Source of the DNA: an uncultured bacterium
GTDB lineage: Bacteria; Verrucomicrobiota; Kiritimatiellia; RFP12; UBA1067
Assembly (NCBI GenBank): GCA_902801025.1
Contig: CADCGZ010000002.1
Coordinates: 1-51,882 of the forward strand
Reading direction: 5' to 3'
Length of the DNA: 51,882 nucleotides
This document shows positions 26,407 through 34,268 of this stretch, in pieces. The position numbers and the translations under genes are program-made. The notes under the pieces were generated by a model, which was not told the origin of the DNA, made no database searches, and was given only the letters and a program-made list of their open reading frames with translations. Numbering within the stretch: position 1 is the first letter of the stretch; every line of letters begins with the position of its first letter.

Positions 26407-26813
26407 TATTTCACCTCCTTCGCCTGCTCTTCGGTAGCGGCCGGGGCGGCGAGTTCCGCCGCACAGGTCCACTGGAGGATGCACATCTCAGCCGCGTCGC
26501 CCTTGCGGGTGCCGAGCTTGATGATGCGGGTGTAGCCGCCCTTGCGATCCTTCATCGCGGGGGCGATCTTGTCGAAGAGCTTCTTGACGGCCTTCGGCTG
26601 GAGGAGGCGGCTCGCGGCGAGGCGGCGGGCCGCGAGATCGCCCTTCTTGGCGATCGTCACGATCTTGTCCGCGTCCTTGCGGGCTTCCTTGGCCTTAGGC
26701 AGGGTCGTCTTGATCGACTCGACGAGGATAAGGTTGGTGACGAGACTCTTCATGAGCATCGCGCGATGCTCGGAGGAGCGTCCGAACTTCTTCATTACTC
26801 TCTGGTGACGCAT
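26406..26813 (-). CDS. rplQ: 50S ribosomal protein L17
   Basis: 135 aa. The N-terminus MRHQRVMKKFGRSSEHR and LVTNLILVESIKTTLPKAKE identify L17, which sits near the peptide exit tunnel. A C-terminal tail rich in Ala and Glu extends beyond the core. AGGAAGG lies upstream of the ATG. It is the usual gene after rpoA. Confidence 0.95.
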   Translation of the reverse strand: MRHQRVMKKFGRSSEHRAMLMKSLVTNLILVESIKTTLPKAKEARKDADKIVTIAKKGDLAARRLAASRLLQPKAVKKLFDKIAPAMKDRKGGYTRIIKLGTRKGDAAEMCILQWTCAAELAAPAATEEQAKEVK

Positions 26814-26831
26814 TTCTTTAAACCTTCCTGA

Positions 26832-27830
26832 TTACTTCTTGGACTCGAGGAGGTCGGCGTCGAACTTGTAGCCGAGGCTCAGGCCCAGCTGGACGAGCTT
26901 CTCCTTGATCTCCGTGAGCGACTTCTTGCCGAAGTTGCGGTACTTGAGCATGTCGGCCTCAGTCTTCGAGGCGAGCTCGCCGACGGTCGAGATGTTGGCG
27001 TTGTTGAGGCAGTTCGCCGCGCGGACGCTGAGTTCGATCTCGTTGACGGACATGTTGAGGAGCTTGCGGAGGCGTTCGCGCTCGTCGGCGTCCTTCTTCT
27101 CGGTATCCTCGAACTCGAGGGTCTCCTCGCCAGCGTAGTCGACGAACACGTCGAGGTGGCGGCGGAGGACGGCGCCAGCAGTCTTGAGGGCGTCCTCGGG
27201 GTCGATGCGACCATCGGTCCAGATGTCGAGCACGAGCTTTTCGTAGTCGGTACGCTGACCGACGCGGGTGTTCTCGACGAGGAAGTTGACGCGCGTGACC
27301 GGCGAGAAGATCGAGTCGATCGCGATCTTGCCGATCTCCTGGTCGGGCTTCTTGTTGCCGTCAGCAAGGCAGAAGCCGCGGCCCGTGCGGACGTCGCACT
27401 CCATCTCGATGGAACCGTCGACGTCGAGCGTGCAGATCTCCTGGCGGGGATTGAGCACCTGGACGTTGTTCTCGGTCGCGAAGTCGCCGGCGGTCACGGT
27501 GCAGGGCCCCTTGGCCTTGAGCGTGATGGTCTGGGCGTCGCGCGTATAGGTCTTGAGCAGGACGCGCTTGAGGTTGAGGACGATGTCGGTGACATCCTCG
27601 GCGCAACCCTTGATCGTGCTGAACTCGTGATCCACGCCCTTGATCTTGACCGCCGAAATGGCGGCGCCCTCGATGGACGAGAGCAGGACGCGGCGAAGCG
27701 AGTTGCCGATCGTGCGCGCATAGCCGATTTCGAAAGGTTCCGCCGTGAAACGGGTGTACGTCGCGGTCGCCGTGGATTCGTCCTTCTGGACGCCCTTCGG
27801 CATTTCGAAGCGGCTCAAACGGATAGGCAT
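26832..27830 (-). CDS. rpoA: RNA polymerase alpha subunit
   Basis: 332 aa. The N-terminal dimerisation domain (GYARTIGNSLRRVLLSSIEGAAI) starts core assembly. After a linker, the C-terminal domain (LNMSVNEIELSVRAANCLNNANI, FGKKSLTEIKEKL) binds UP elements and activators. Normal length. GGGAGGT precedes the ATG. It lies between rpsD and rplQ as in the classic alpha operon. Confidence 0.97.
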   Translation of the reverse strand: MPIRLSRFEMPKGVQKDESTATATYTRFTAEPFEIGYARTIGNSLRRVLLSSIEGAAISAVKIKGVDHEFSTIKGCAEDVTDIVLNLKRVLLKTYTRDAQTITLKAKGPCTVTAGDFATENNVQVLNPRQEICTLDVDGSIEMECDVRTGRGFCLADGNKKPDQEIGKIAIDSIFSPVTRVNFLVENTRVGQRTDYEKLVLDIWTDGRIDPEDALKTAGAVLRRHLDVFVDYAGEETLEFEDTEKKDADERERLRKLLNMSVNEIELSVRAANCLNNANISTVGELASKTEADMLKYRNFGKKSLTEIKEKLVQLGLSLGYKFDADLLESKK

Positions 27831-27865
27831 TGTTTACCTCCCTGTGAAGTGGTTGAAACGGACGA

Positions 27866-28495
27866 TTAGCGCGAGTAGAGTTCGACGATGGCCTGCTCGT
27901 CGACGATCGGAGCGATCTGCTCGCGAGTCGGGACGGCGAGGACCTCGGCCCTCAGGTTGGCCCTGTCAAACTGCATCCAAACGGGGAGCTGGGCCCCCGT
28001 AGCGGCCTCTACGGAACGATTCGCGGCGTCCTTGGACTTCGCGGAATCCTTGACCGAGACGAAATCGCCGACCTTGACGACCATCGACGGAACGGCCGCC
28101 TTGCGGTCGTTGACGAGGATGTGCCCGTGCAGCACGAACTGGCGCGCGGCGCGGCGGCTCGGCGCGAGGCCGAGGCGGTAGACGATGTTGTCGAGACGCA
28201 TCTCGAGCATCTGGAGGAGGATTTCACCCGTGATGCCCTCGCGGCGAAGCGCCTCTTCGAAGAAGCGGTGGAACTGGAGCTCGCCCATGCCGTACTGGCG
28301 GCGAAGCGCCTGCTTCTGGCGAAGCTGGGTTCCGTACTCGGACATCTTCTTGGCGCGGCGGCCGACGTGCATGCCGGGAGCGCCCGTGCCCTGTTCGATC
28401 GGGCACTTGGCCATGTAGCAACGAGCCCCCTTGAGGAAGAGCTTGCGCCCTTCGCGGCGGCACTGACGACAAACTGGACCTGTATAGCGACCCAT
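27866..28495 (-). CDS. rpsD: 30S ribosomal protein S4 (zinc-binding form)
   Basis: About 209 aa from the ATG at 28495, 2 bases after the rpsK stop. The N-terminus has C-x2-C-x13-C-x4-C (Cys 9, 12, 26, 31), the zinc-finger type of S4. The S4 RNA-binding domain carries RLDNIVYRLGLAPSRRAARQFVLHGHILVN. S4 nucleates 30S assembly, and in other bacteria it represses this operon; no regulatory pseudoknot could be confirmed here. Confidence 0.95.
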   Translation of the reverse strand: MGRYTGPVCRQCRREGRKLFLKGARCYMAKCPIEQGTGAPGMHVGRRAKKMSEYGTQLRQKQALRRQYGMGELQFHRFFEEALRREGITGEILLQMLEMRLDNIVYRLGLAPSRRAARQFVLHGHILVNDRKAAVPSMVVKVGDFVSVKDSAKSKDAANRSVEAATGAQLPVWMQFDRANLRAEVLAVPTREQIAPIVDEQAIVELYSR

Positions 28496-28497
28496 GA

Positions 28498-28947
28498 TTA
28501 GACCCTCCTGCGCTTGCGGGCACGGCAGCCGTTGTGGGGAACCGGCGTGGTGTCCGTGATCTGGGTTACGCGGATGCCTGCGGCCTGGATGGCGCGGACA
28601 GCGCTTTCGCGGCCGGCGCCCGCTCCCTGCATGCGGACTTCGCACTCGTGCATGCCCTTCGCGACCGCGACGCGGGCCGCGTCCTGCGCGACCATCGTGG
28701 CGGCAAACGCGGTGGACTTGCGGCTGCCCTTGAAGCCCGCCTTGCCAGCCGAGCTCCAGGAGATCACGCCGCCGCGCGCGTCGGCGATCGAAACCTGCGT
28801 GTTGTTGAAAGTGGAGCGGATAAACGCGATTCCCGCGGGAATCGACTTACCGCTCTTCTTGGCCTTGGCCTCGCCCTCCGCCGCGGGAGCCGCGGCGTCC
28901 GCGGCCGGAGCGGCCGGGGCGACCTCGTTCTTGACTTCTTCGCTCAT
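28498..28947 (-). CDS. rpsK: 30S ribosomal protein S11 with Ala/Pro-rich N-terminal extension
   Basis: 149 aa. The S11 core begins around residue 36 ([19 protein letters not shown]) and includes [19 protein letters not shown] and the basic tail. The first 35 residues are an unusual acidic, Ala/Pro-rich extension ([15 protein letters not shown]), probably disordered. A GGAGC ribosome site precedes the ATG at 28947, which supports the long form; no internal start with a good site was seen. Confidence 0.93.
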   Translation of the reverse strand: MSEEVKNEVAPAAPAADAAAPAAEGEAKAKKSGKSIPAGIAFIRSTFNNTQVSIADARGGVISWSSAGKAGFKGSRKSTAFAATMVAQDAARVAVAKGMHECEVRMQGAGAGRESAVRAIQAAGIRVTQITDTTPVPHNGCRARKRRRV

Positions 28948-28960
28948 TTCTTAAAGCTCC

Positions 28961-29341
28961 TTAGCGGCCGGCCTGCTTGGGCATCGCGATCGAGATGCGC
29001 TTGCCGCCCTTGCGGGTGCGAGCGTTCGTCTTCGTGCGCTGTCCGCGAACGGGAAGACCCTTCTTGTGGCGAATACCGCGGTAGGACCCGATCTGAATCA
29101 GACGGCGGATGTTCTGCGAGACCTCGCGGCGAAGGTCGCCTTCGACGCGGTAGTGGTCTTGAATGAAAGTCGTGATCGCGTGGATCTCGTCTTGCGTTAC
29201 GTCGTCGGCCTTCTTCATCGGGTCGACCTTGACCGCCGCAAGCACGTCATCGGCGCGCTTGGGCCCAATACCGTGGATATACCTGAGGGCGAAGCGAATG
29301 TGCTTCTTGCCCGGGATATCCACACCCATCATTCTTGGCAT
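28961..29341 (-). CDS. rpsM: 30S ribosomal protein S13
   Basis: 126 aa. S13 lies in the head of the 30S and contacts tRNA and the 50S. PRMMGVDIPGKKHIRFALRYIHGIG and the basic tail RGQRTKTNARTRKG are diagnostic. Preceded by GAGGTAAAA. Second gene of the operon after rpmJ. Confidence 0.96.
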   Translation of the reverse strand: MPRMMGVDIPGKKHIRFALRYIHGIGPKRADDVLAAVKVDPMKKADDVTQDEIHAITTFIQDHYRVEGDLRREVSQNIRRLIQIGSYRGIRHKKGLPVRGQRTKTNARTRKGGKRISIAMPKQAGR

Positions 29342-29360
29342 ATGTGTTTTACCTCGTTTC

Positions 29361-29474
29361 TTAGCCCTGGCGCTGCTTGTGGCGCGGGTTCGTGCAGATC
29401 ACGCGCACGACGCCCTTACGGCGTATCACGCGACAGTTCTCGCAAATGCGACGAACAGAACTACGTACTTTCAT
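29361..29474 (-). CDS. rpmJ: 50S ribosomal protein L36 (zinc form)
   Basis: 37 aa, [14 protein letters not shown]... ending [11 protein letters not shown]. Cys 11, Cys 14, Cys 27 and His 32 form the zinc site of the C+ type. It opens the alpha operon behind a good promoter, 19 bases before rpsM. secY and infA, its usual upstream neighbours, are absent; hrpA diverges instead, so the operon has been cut off from the spc operon here. Confidence 0.95.
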   Translation of the reverse strand: MKVRSSVRRICENCRVIRRKGVVRVICTNPRHKQRQG

Positions 29475-29513
29475 TGTTGTTGTTTACTCTTTAGAGTGGT
29501 CGAATGAACGAAT

Positions 29514-29543
29514 ATTGTATCATATTTGGCCGTTACCGCGCAA
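29514..29543 (-). promoter_or_regulatory. Promoter of the alpha ribosomal operon (TTGCGC-18-TACAAT)
   Basis: -35 TTGCGC at 29543-29538 and -10 TACAAT at 29519-29514 on the minus strand, about 40 nt before rpmJ. A TATGAT overlaps upstream of the -10. Confidence 0.7.
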
Positions 29544-29614
29544 GGGGGTAAATTAAGAAAAATTTTGCCCCGTCAAGGCGGGTTCCGGGGTGGGCGAATC
29601 ACGCATATAAATGG

Positions 29615-29620
29615 TAAAAT
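29615..29620 (+). promoter_or_regulatory. -10 box of hrpA, 6 nt before its ATG
   Basis: TAAAAT followed by AGGGAC and the ATG at 29627. The -35 is poor. It fits the leaderless pattern seen at other genes in this window. Confidence 0.45.
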
Positions 29621-29626
29621 AGGGAC

Positions 29627-32600
29627 ATGGCGCAGACCAACGACTTCAACTACCCTAGGGAGCTCCCGATTTGCGAACATCGGGAGGAGATTCTTGCTCT
29701 CCTCGAGAAGAACCCCGTCGTAATCGTCTGCGGCGACACGGGCTCCGGCAAGACGACGCAGCTCCCGAAGATGGCGATGGAGCTCGGGCGGGGGAAGAAC
29801 GGCCGGCGCATCGCATGCACCCAGCCGCGCCGCCTCGCCGCCGTGACGGTCGCAGAGCGCGTCGCGGAGGAACTGAAGTCGCCCGTCGGCGGCATTGTCG
29901 GCTACCAGCACCGCTTCGGGAGAAAGGTCTCCGACTTGACGCGCGTCAAGTTCATGACCGACGGCGTCCTTCTCGCGGAGACTCGCTCCGACCCGCTTCT
30001 CCGTGCCTACGACACTATCATCGTCGACGAGGCGCACGAGCGTTCGCTTAACGTCGACTTCCTTCTCGGGATTCTCAAGCGCATCTTGGAGAAGCGACGC
30101 GACCTAAAGGTAATAGTCTCGTCCGCGACCTTGGACACCGAGCGCTTCTCGCAGTTCTTCGGCGGCGCGCCGACGCTTTCCATCCCCGGGCGCCTCTTCT
30201 CGATAGAGATACAGTACCGCGAACCGTCCGATGGCGAAGAAGCAGACCTCCCGCGCGAAATCTCCGCCGCGATACGAACGCTCCCGCCACATGACGACGT
30301 GCTCGTGTTCCTCCCGGGAGAGCGCGACATACGCGAGACGGCAGACTATCTCCAGCGAAGCCAGTTCCACCGCGACGACGAGACGATTCCACTTCTCGCG
30401 TCGCTTCCCGCAGCCGAACAGCAAAGAGCTTTCCGTCTCTCAGAGAAGCGCCGTGTGATACTCGCGACAAACGTAGCCGAGACTTCGGTGACGATTCCCG
30501 GCATCCGCGCCGTCGTCGACTCTGGGCTTGCACGAATCTCGCGCTATGTCCACAGGACGCAGGTGCAGCGACTCCAGATCGAACCCATCTCGCAGGCGTC
30601 GGCTAGGCAGCGCGCGGGGCGTTGCGGCCGTCTCGGACCTGGCACCTGCATACGGCTCTACTCCGAAAAGGACTTCGAATCGCGCGAAGCATACACGCCG
30701 CCAGAAGTGCTGCGGTCGTCGCTCGCAGGCGTGATACTTACTATGCTCGACCTGCGGCTCGGGAACATCGAGAACTTCCCCTTCATCAACCCGCCGAGGC
30801 CGACGATGATACGCGAGGGGCTAAGGGAACTTCTCGAACTCGGCGCGATACGCCACGACGCAGACCACGACATCGCGCTCACCGCGATAGGCCACAAGCT
30901 CGCGCGGATTCCGGTAGAGCCGCGCCTTGCGAGGATGCTGCTCGCCGCTTCGCAGTTCGCCACGCTTCCTTCGGCGCTCCCGATTGTCGCGGCAATGAGC
31001 TGCGACGACCCGAAGCGCCGCCCCGTCGACGAGAAGGAAAAGGCGGACCAGGCGCACGCGCAATTCCGCGTTCCCGGCTCGGACTTCCTCGGCACGCTGA
31101 AGCTCTGGAAGTGGTGGGACGAAAAGTCGAAGGAGCTTTCGCAGACGCAGCTGCGGAAACTCGCGCCAAAGACATACCTCTCGTATCCGAAGATGCGCGA
31201 ATGGCGCGATCTCGTGAGACAGCTCACGGATCTCTCGAAGCGCCTTGGCCTCGATATCGAAAGCGACAACGGCGGAGCGGACGCGCTGCACCGCGCGCTT
31301 CTAACTGGGCTTCTCGCACGCATCGGACATCTCGACCCCGAGACGAACGACTACCGAGGCGCACACGCGCTCAGATTCGCGCTCCACCCTTCCTCGGTCC
31401 TGGGAAAGAAAGGACATTGGGCGAGGGACACAAGACGCGAGATGGGCAAATCAAGCAATCAAACAATCAAACAATCAGGCAATTCCCCCGAGTGGATCGT
31501 TGCAGGCGAGCTCGTCGACACCTCGCGCCTCTTTGCACGAAACGCCGCCGAGATAGACGTCCGCTGGATAGAGCCGCTTGCAGGCGACATCGCTAAGCAC
31601 AGCTACCGCTCGCCCGAATGGGACGCGGAGAACGGCTTTGTCCGCGCGACCGAGCAAGTCACGCTCTACGGTCTCGTGATCGTTCCCGCAAGGCGCCGCG
31701 ACTACAGCCGCATCGATCCTGCACTGTCGCGGCATATGTTCCTTCTCCACGGGCTTGTGATGGGAGAGTTCCCGCACCCGCCGCCTTTAGTCCGCGAGAA
31801 CGCCGCGCTGATAGGCGAGATAAAGAAGCGCGCCGAACGGTTGCGCCGCCCAGAGCTTTTCGACGCAAACGCGCTCGCACACCACTTCGACGAGGCGATT
31901 CCGCACGAGATCGTATCGACGCGCGATCTCGCAAAGTGGCTTCGCGTGGCGACGGACGAGGAGAAGGCGCGCTTCCGTCTCGACAAGCGGCAGTGGCTTC
32001 CGAAGGTTGGCATCTCGTCCGCGGCGTTCCCCGACTCGATACGCATAGGCGGCGTCAGGCTTGCGCTGTCCTACCGTCACACGCCGGACGATCCGGAGCG
32101 CGACGGCATAACATGCACGGTCAGGAAGTCCGACGCGGCGGTGCTGAAACTCTGGAGCGCCGACTGGCTTGTGCCGGGGGCACTTCCAGAAAAACTCGCG
32201 TTCCTTCTCGGCGTCCTTCCGTCCTCGTTGCGGCGCGTCGTCTCGCCCATCTCCGACACGGTGGCAATAATAGCCCCGCTTCTCTCGCCGGGGGAAAAGC
32301 CGCTCGTCGACGCCGTGCGAGAAGTCCTGAAAGTCCACAACGGCATCGCGATTCCCGCGACCGCGTGGGAGAACGTGAAATATCCGCCGCATCTGCTCGT
32401 CCGATACCGCATCAAGGACGAGGACGGAAGAATCGTTGCGGAGACGCGCGACCTCGAAGCGGCCCTTGCCGCCGCGGGCGTCGGCGGGCGAGGCGCAAGC
32501 GCATCGTCACCGCAAGACGACGAGAAGCACGTCAGCTGGGACTTCGGAACTCTCGACGAAAGGCAGACTGCTTCGTCTGCGGGATGGACGCTCATCCACT

Positions 32601-33382
32601 ATCCCGCGCTTTCAGACGAGGGCGACGGCGTGAGAATCAAGCTCTTCAAGTCGGCGGATGATGCCGCGCGTGCGCACGAAGCGGGAGTAGTCCGTCTCTT
32701 CTTCCTGCGACTCACGCAGCATGCGCGTCCTTCTTTCGCGACGAACCGCCTGCCGCTTTCGGCAGGACTCTATCTCGGCACGATTGGCTACGAGCGATCG
32801 CGCATCGCAGACGACCTTCTCTGGGCGGCTATACACATGGGCGCAGTCGCGGGCTTCGCGCCGATACGCACGAAAGAAGATTTCGAAACGCGCTTGAAGG
32901 AGCGGCGCGGCGCAATCGACGCGGCAAAGGCGGAACTCTCAACCCTTTTCTCGTCCATCCTCGAATCGGCCGCGGAGTGCGCGGAGCGGCTTGAAACGGC
33001 CGCGCCCGCCGAGGACATCTATGACGCGGTGGAAACGCAGCTTGCATGGCTTGTGTTCCCGGGTTTTCTCAAAGCCGTTCCACCAGAACGGCTGAAGCAC
33101 TACGAACGCTACCTTCGCGGCGTTCGCGTCCGCATCGACCGCGCGAGGTCTAATCCATCGGGAGACAGGACGAAGGAATCACGCGTCGAGCCATACTGGG
33201 AGCGATACCACGAGGCGATCCTCGGCAAAGGGCCAAAGATCGCAAACCGCGACGCGCTCGCGGAGTATCGCTGGATGGTCGAGGAGTTTCGCGTCTCCGT
33301 CTTCGCGCCCGAGGTGCGCGCGGCAATCCCCGTAAGCGAAAAGCGCCTCGACGCAAAATGGGCCGAGGCGCTTGGCGAGTGA
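29627..33382 (+). CDS. hrpA: DEAH-box ATP-dependent RNA helicase HrpA
   Basis: 1251 aa. Motifs in order: GDTGSGKTTQLP (Walker A, near residue 38), DEAHERS, SSATLD, and QRAGRCGR (motif VI). The helicase-associated and OB-fold regions and the long C-terminal DUF3418-type domain of HrpA follow. HrpA rescues stalled ribosomes and remodels RNA. Residues about 608-620 (KSSNQTIKQSGN) come from four 8-bp tandem units inserted in frame just before EWIVAGELVDTSRLFA. It diverges from the alpha operon and ends 4 bases from the convergent nitroreductase. Confidence 0.95.
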   Translation: MAQTNDFNYPRELPICEHREEILALLEKNPVVIVCGDTGSGKTTQLPKMAMELGRGKNGRRIACTQPRRLAAVTVAERVAEELKSPVGGIVGYQHRFGRKVSDLTRVKFMTDGVLLAETRSDPLLRAYDTIIVDEAHERSLNVDFLLGILKRILEKRRDLKVIVSSATLDTERFSQFFGGAPTLSIPGRLFSIEIQYREPSDGEEADLPREISAAIRTLPPHDDVLVFLPGERDIRETADYLQRSQFHRDDETIPLLASLPAAEQQRAFRLSEKRRVILATNVAETSVTIPGIRAVVDSGLARISRYVHRTQVQRLQIEPISQASARQRAGRCGRLGPGTCIRLYSEKDFESREAYTPPEVLRSSLAGVILTMLDLRLGNIENFPFINPPRPTMIREGLRELLELGAIRHDADHDIALTAIGHKLARIPVEPRLARMLLAASQFATLPSALPIVAAMSCDDPKRRPVDEKEKADQAHAQFRVPGSDFLGTLKLWKWWDEKSKELSQTQLRKLAPKTYLSYPKMREWRDLVRQLTDLSKRLGLDIESDNGGADALHRALLTGLLARIGHLDPETNDYRGAHALRFALHPSSVLGKKGHWARDTRREMGKSSNQTIKQSGNSPEWIVAGELVDTSRLFARNAAEIDVRWIEPLAGDIAKHSYRSPEWDAENGFVRATEQVTLYGLVIVPARRRDYSRIDPALSRHMFLLHGLVMGEFPHPPPLVRENAALIGEIKKRAERLRRPELFDANALAHHFDEAIPHEIVSTRDLAKWLRVATDEEKARFRLDKRQWLPKVGISSAAFPDSIRIGGVRLALSYRHTPDDPERDGITCTVRKSDAAVLKLWSADWLVPGALPEKLAFLLGVLPSSLRRVVSPISDTVAIIAPLLSPGEKPLVDAVREVLKVHNGIAIPATAWENVKYPPHLLVRYRIKDEDGRIVAETRDLEAALAAAGVGGRGASASSPQDDEKHVSWDFGTLDERQTASSAGWTLIHYPALSDEGDGVRIKLFKSADDAARAHEAGVVRLFFLRLTQHARPSFATNRLPLSAGLYLGTIGYERSRIADDLLWAAIHMGAVAGFAPIRTKEDFETRLKERRGAIDAAKAELSTLFSSILESAAECAERLETAAPAEDIYDAVETQLAWLVFPGFLKAVPPERLKHYERYLRGVRVRIDRARSNPSGDRTKESRVEPYWERYHEAILGKGPKIANRDALAEYRWMVEEFRVSVFAPEVRAAIPVSEKRLDAKWAEALGE
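31449..31486. repeat. 8-bp micro-tandem repeat inside hrpA
   Basis: AATCAAGC-AATCAAAC-AATCAAAC-AATCAGGC-AATTCC, in frame within hrpA. It encodes a polar Ser/Asn/Gln/Lys loop. Confidence 0.85.
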
Positions 33383-33386
33383 CGGG

Positions 33387-34217
33387 CTACCGCCTGTAGA
33401 CTATGTTCGCGTAGCCGTCTCGCTGAACGCCGCGCGGATAGCTGACCGCCCCACGCCCGAAAAGAATCGCGTAGAACGGCGTAGTGCGACGAATCCCAAT
33501 CGTCACCTCAAGAAGCTCGGGGATCTCTTTCTGCACGAGCCCGAGGAACCCGCACCAGCAAGTCGAAATTCCGTTGGCGTTTGCAAGCAGCTCGAAGTGG
33601 GAGCAGGCGATAGTGACGTCCTCGCCCGGCGTGGTGACGCCGGGGCAAGTTTCGTCAGACGAAACGATGAGAAGCCCGGTCGCGCCGCGGAAGAACATGT
33701 CCTCTCCGCCGTTCCTGAGTTTGATCGCCGGCACTGCAAGCCAGCGCGGAAGAAGCTTCGTGCCGTCGCGGTGGTTCTCGATTGCCTTTATGAAGTCACC
33801 ACGAAAGCGATCCATCGCCGCGCGCGTTGGGATGCAGGTGAAAGTAAGGGCACGGGCGTTGCATCCGGTCGGAGAGTTGCCGAGGGCCTTCAGCACGCGA
33901 TCGAGCACTTCCTGGTCGACGTCATCGCTTGAGAATCGGCGGACGGAACGCCGCGTCCTGAGCCAGTTCTCGGTAGCCGCCGCGCTTGGAAGCTCAAGTC
34001 CTTTCGTGACTACAGATTCCTCTGCGCGTCGTCCGTCGAACGTCACGGCGCCTACGGGGCATACCGCGAGGCAGTGCTGACACTTCATGCACCTGTCTGG
34101 AAACGCCATCTTCGGCAGGCCGTCGGCCTCCGCGCGCAACGCGCGGAAGGCGCAGTCGCGCACGCAAGCCCCGCATTTCAGGCACTTCGCCGCATTGACT
34201 TCAAATAATTCGCTCAT
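33387..34217 (-). CDS. Ferredoxin-nitroreductase fusion
   Basis: 276 aa. Residues 1-60 hold two 4Fe-4S motifs (CLKCGACVRDC and CMKCQHCLAVCP). The rest is an FMN-dependent nitroreductase domain (RTRRSVRRFSSDDV, SPTGCNARA, WCGFLGLV). Such fusions occur in anaerobes and reduce nitro or enone compounds using ferredoxin electrons. A TTGACG-18-TATACT promoter ends 7 nt before the ATG. It converges on hrpA. The physiological substrate cannot be read from sequence. Confidence 0.88.
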   Translation of the reverse strand: MSELFEVNAAKCLKCGACVRDCAFRALRAEADGLPKMAFPDRCMKCQHCLAVCPVGAVTFDGRRAEESVVTKGLELPSAAATENWLRTRRSVRRFSSDDVDQEVLDRVLKALGNSPTGCNARALTFTCIPTRAAMDRFRGDFIKAIENHRDGTKLLPRWLAVPAIKLRNGGEDMFFRGATGLLIVSSDETCPGVTTPGEDVTIACSHFELLANANGISTCWCGFLGLVQKEIPELLEVTIGIRRTTPFYAILFGRGAVSYPRGVQRDGYANIVYRR

Positions 34218-34224
34218 GCAACAC

Positions 34225-34254
34225 AGTATATCTAAAAACCTCCGCCCCCGTCAA
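34225..34254 (-). promoter_or_regulatory. Promoter of the nitroreductase (TTGACG-18-TATACT), leaderless
   Basis: -35 at 34254-34249 and -10 at 34230-34225 on the minus strand, 7 nt before the ATG at 34217. Confidence 0.75.
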
Positions 34255-34268
34255 ACCACCGTTTTCGC

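Noticed and set aside
29475-29626. Ribosomal-protein autoregulatory RNA or riboswitch ahead of rpmJ
   Set aside because: Only about 40 nt separate the promoter from rpmJ, and no pseudoknot-like pairing was evident.
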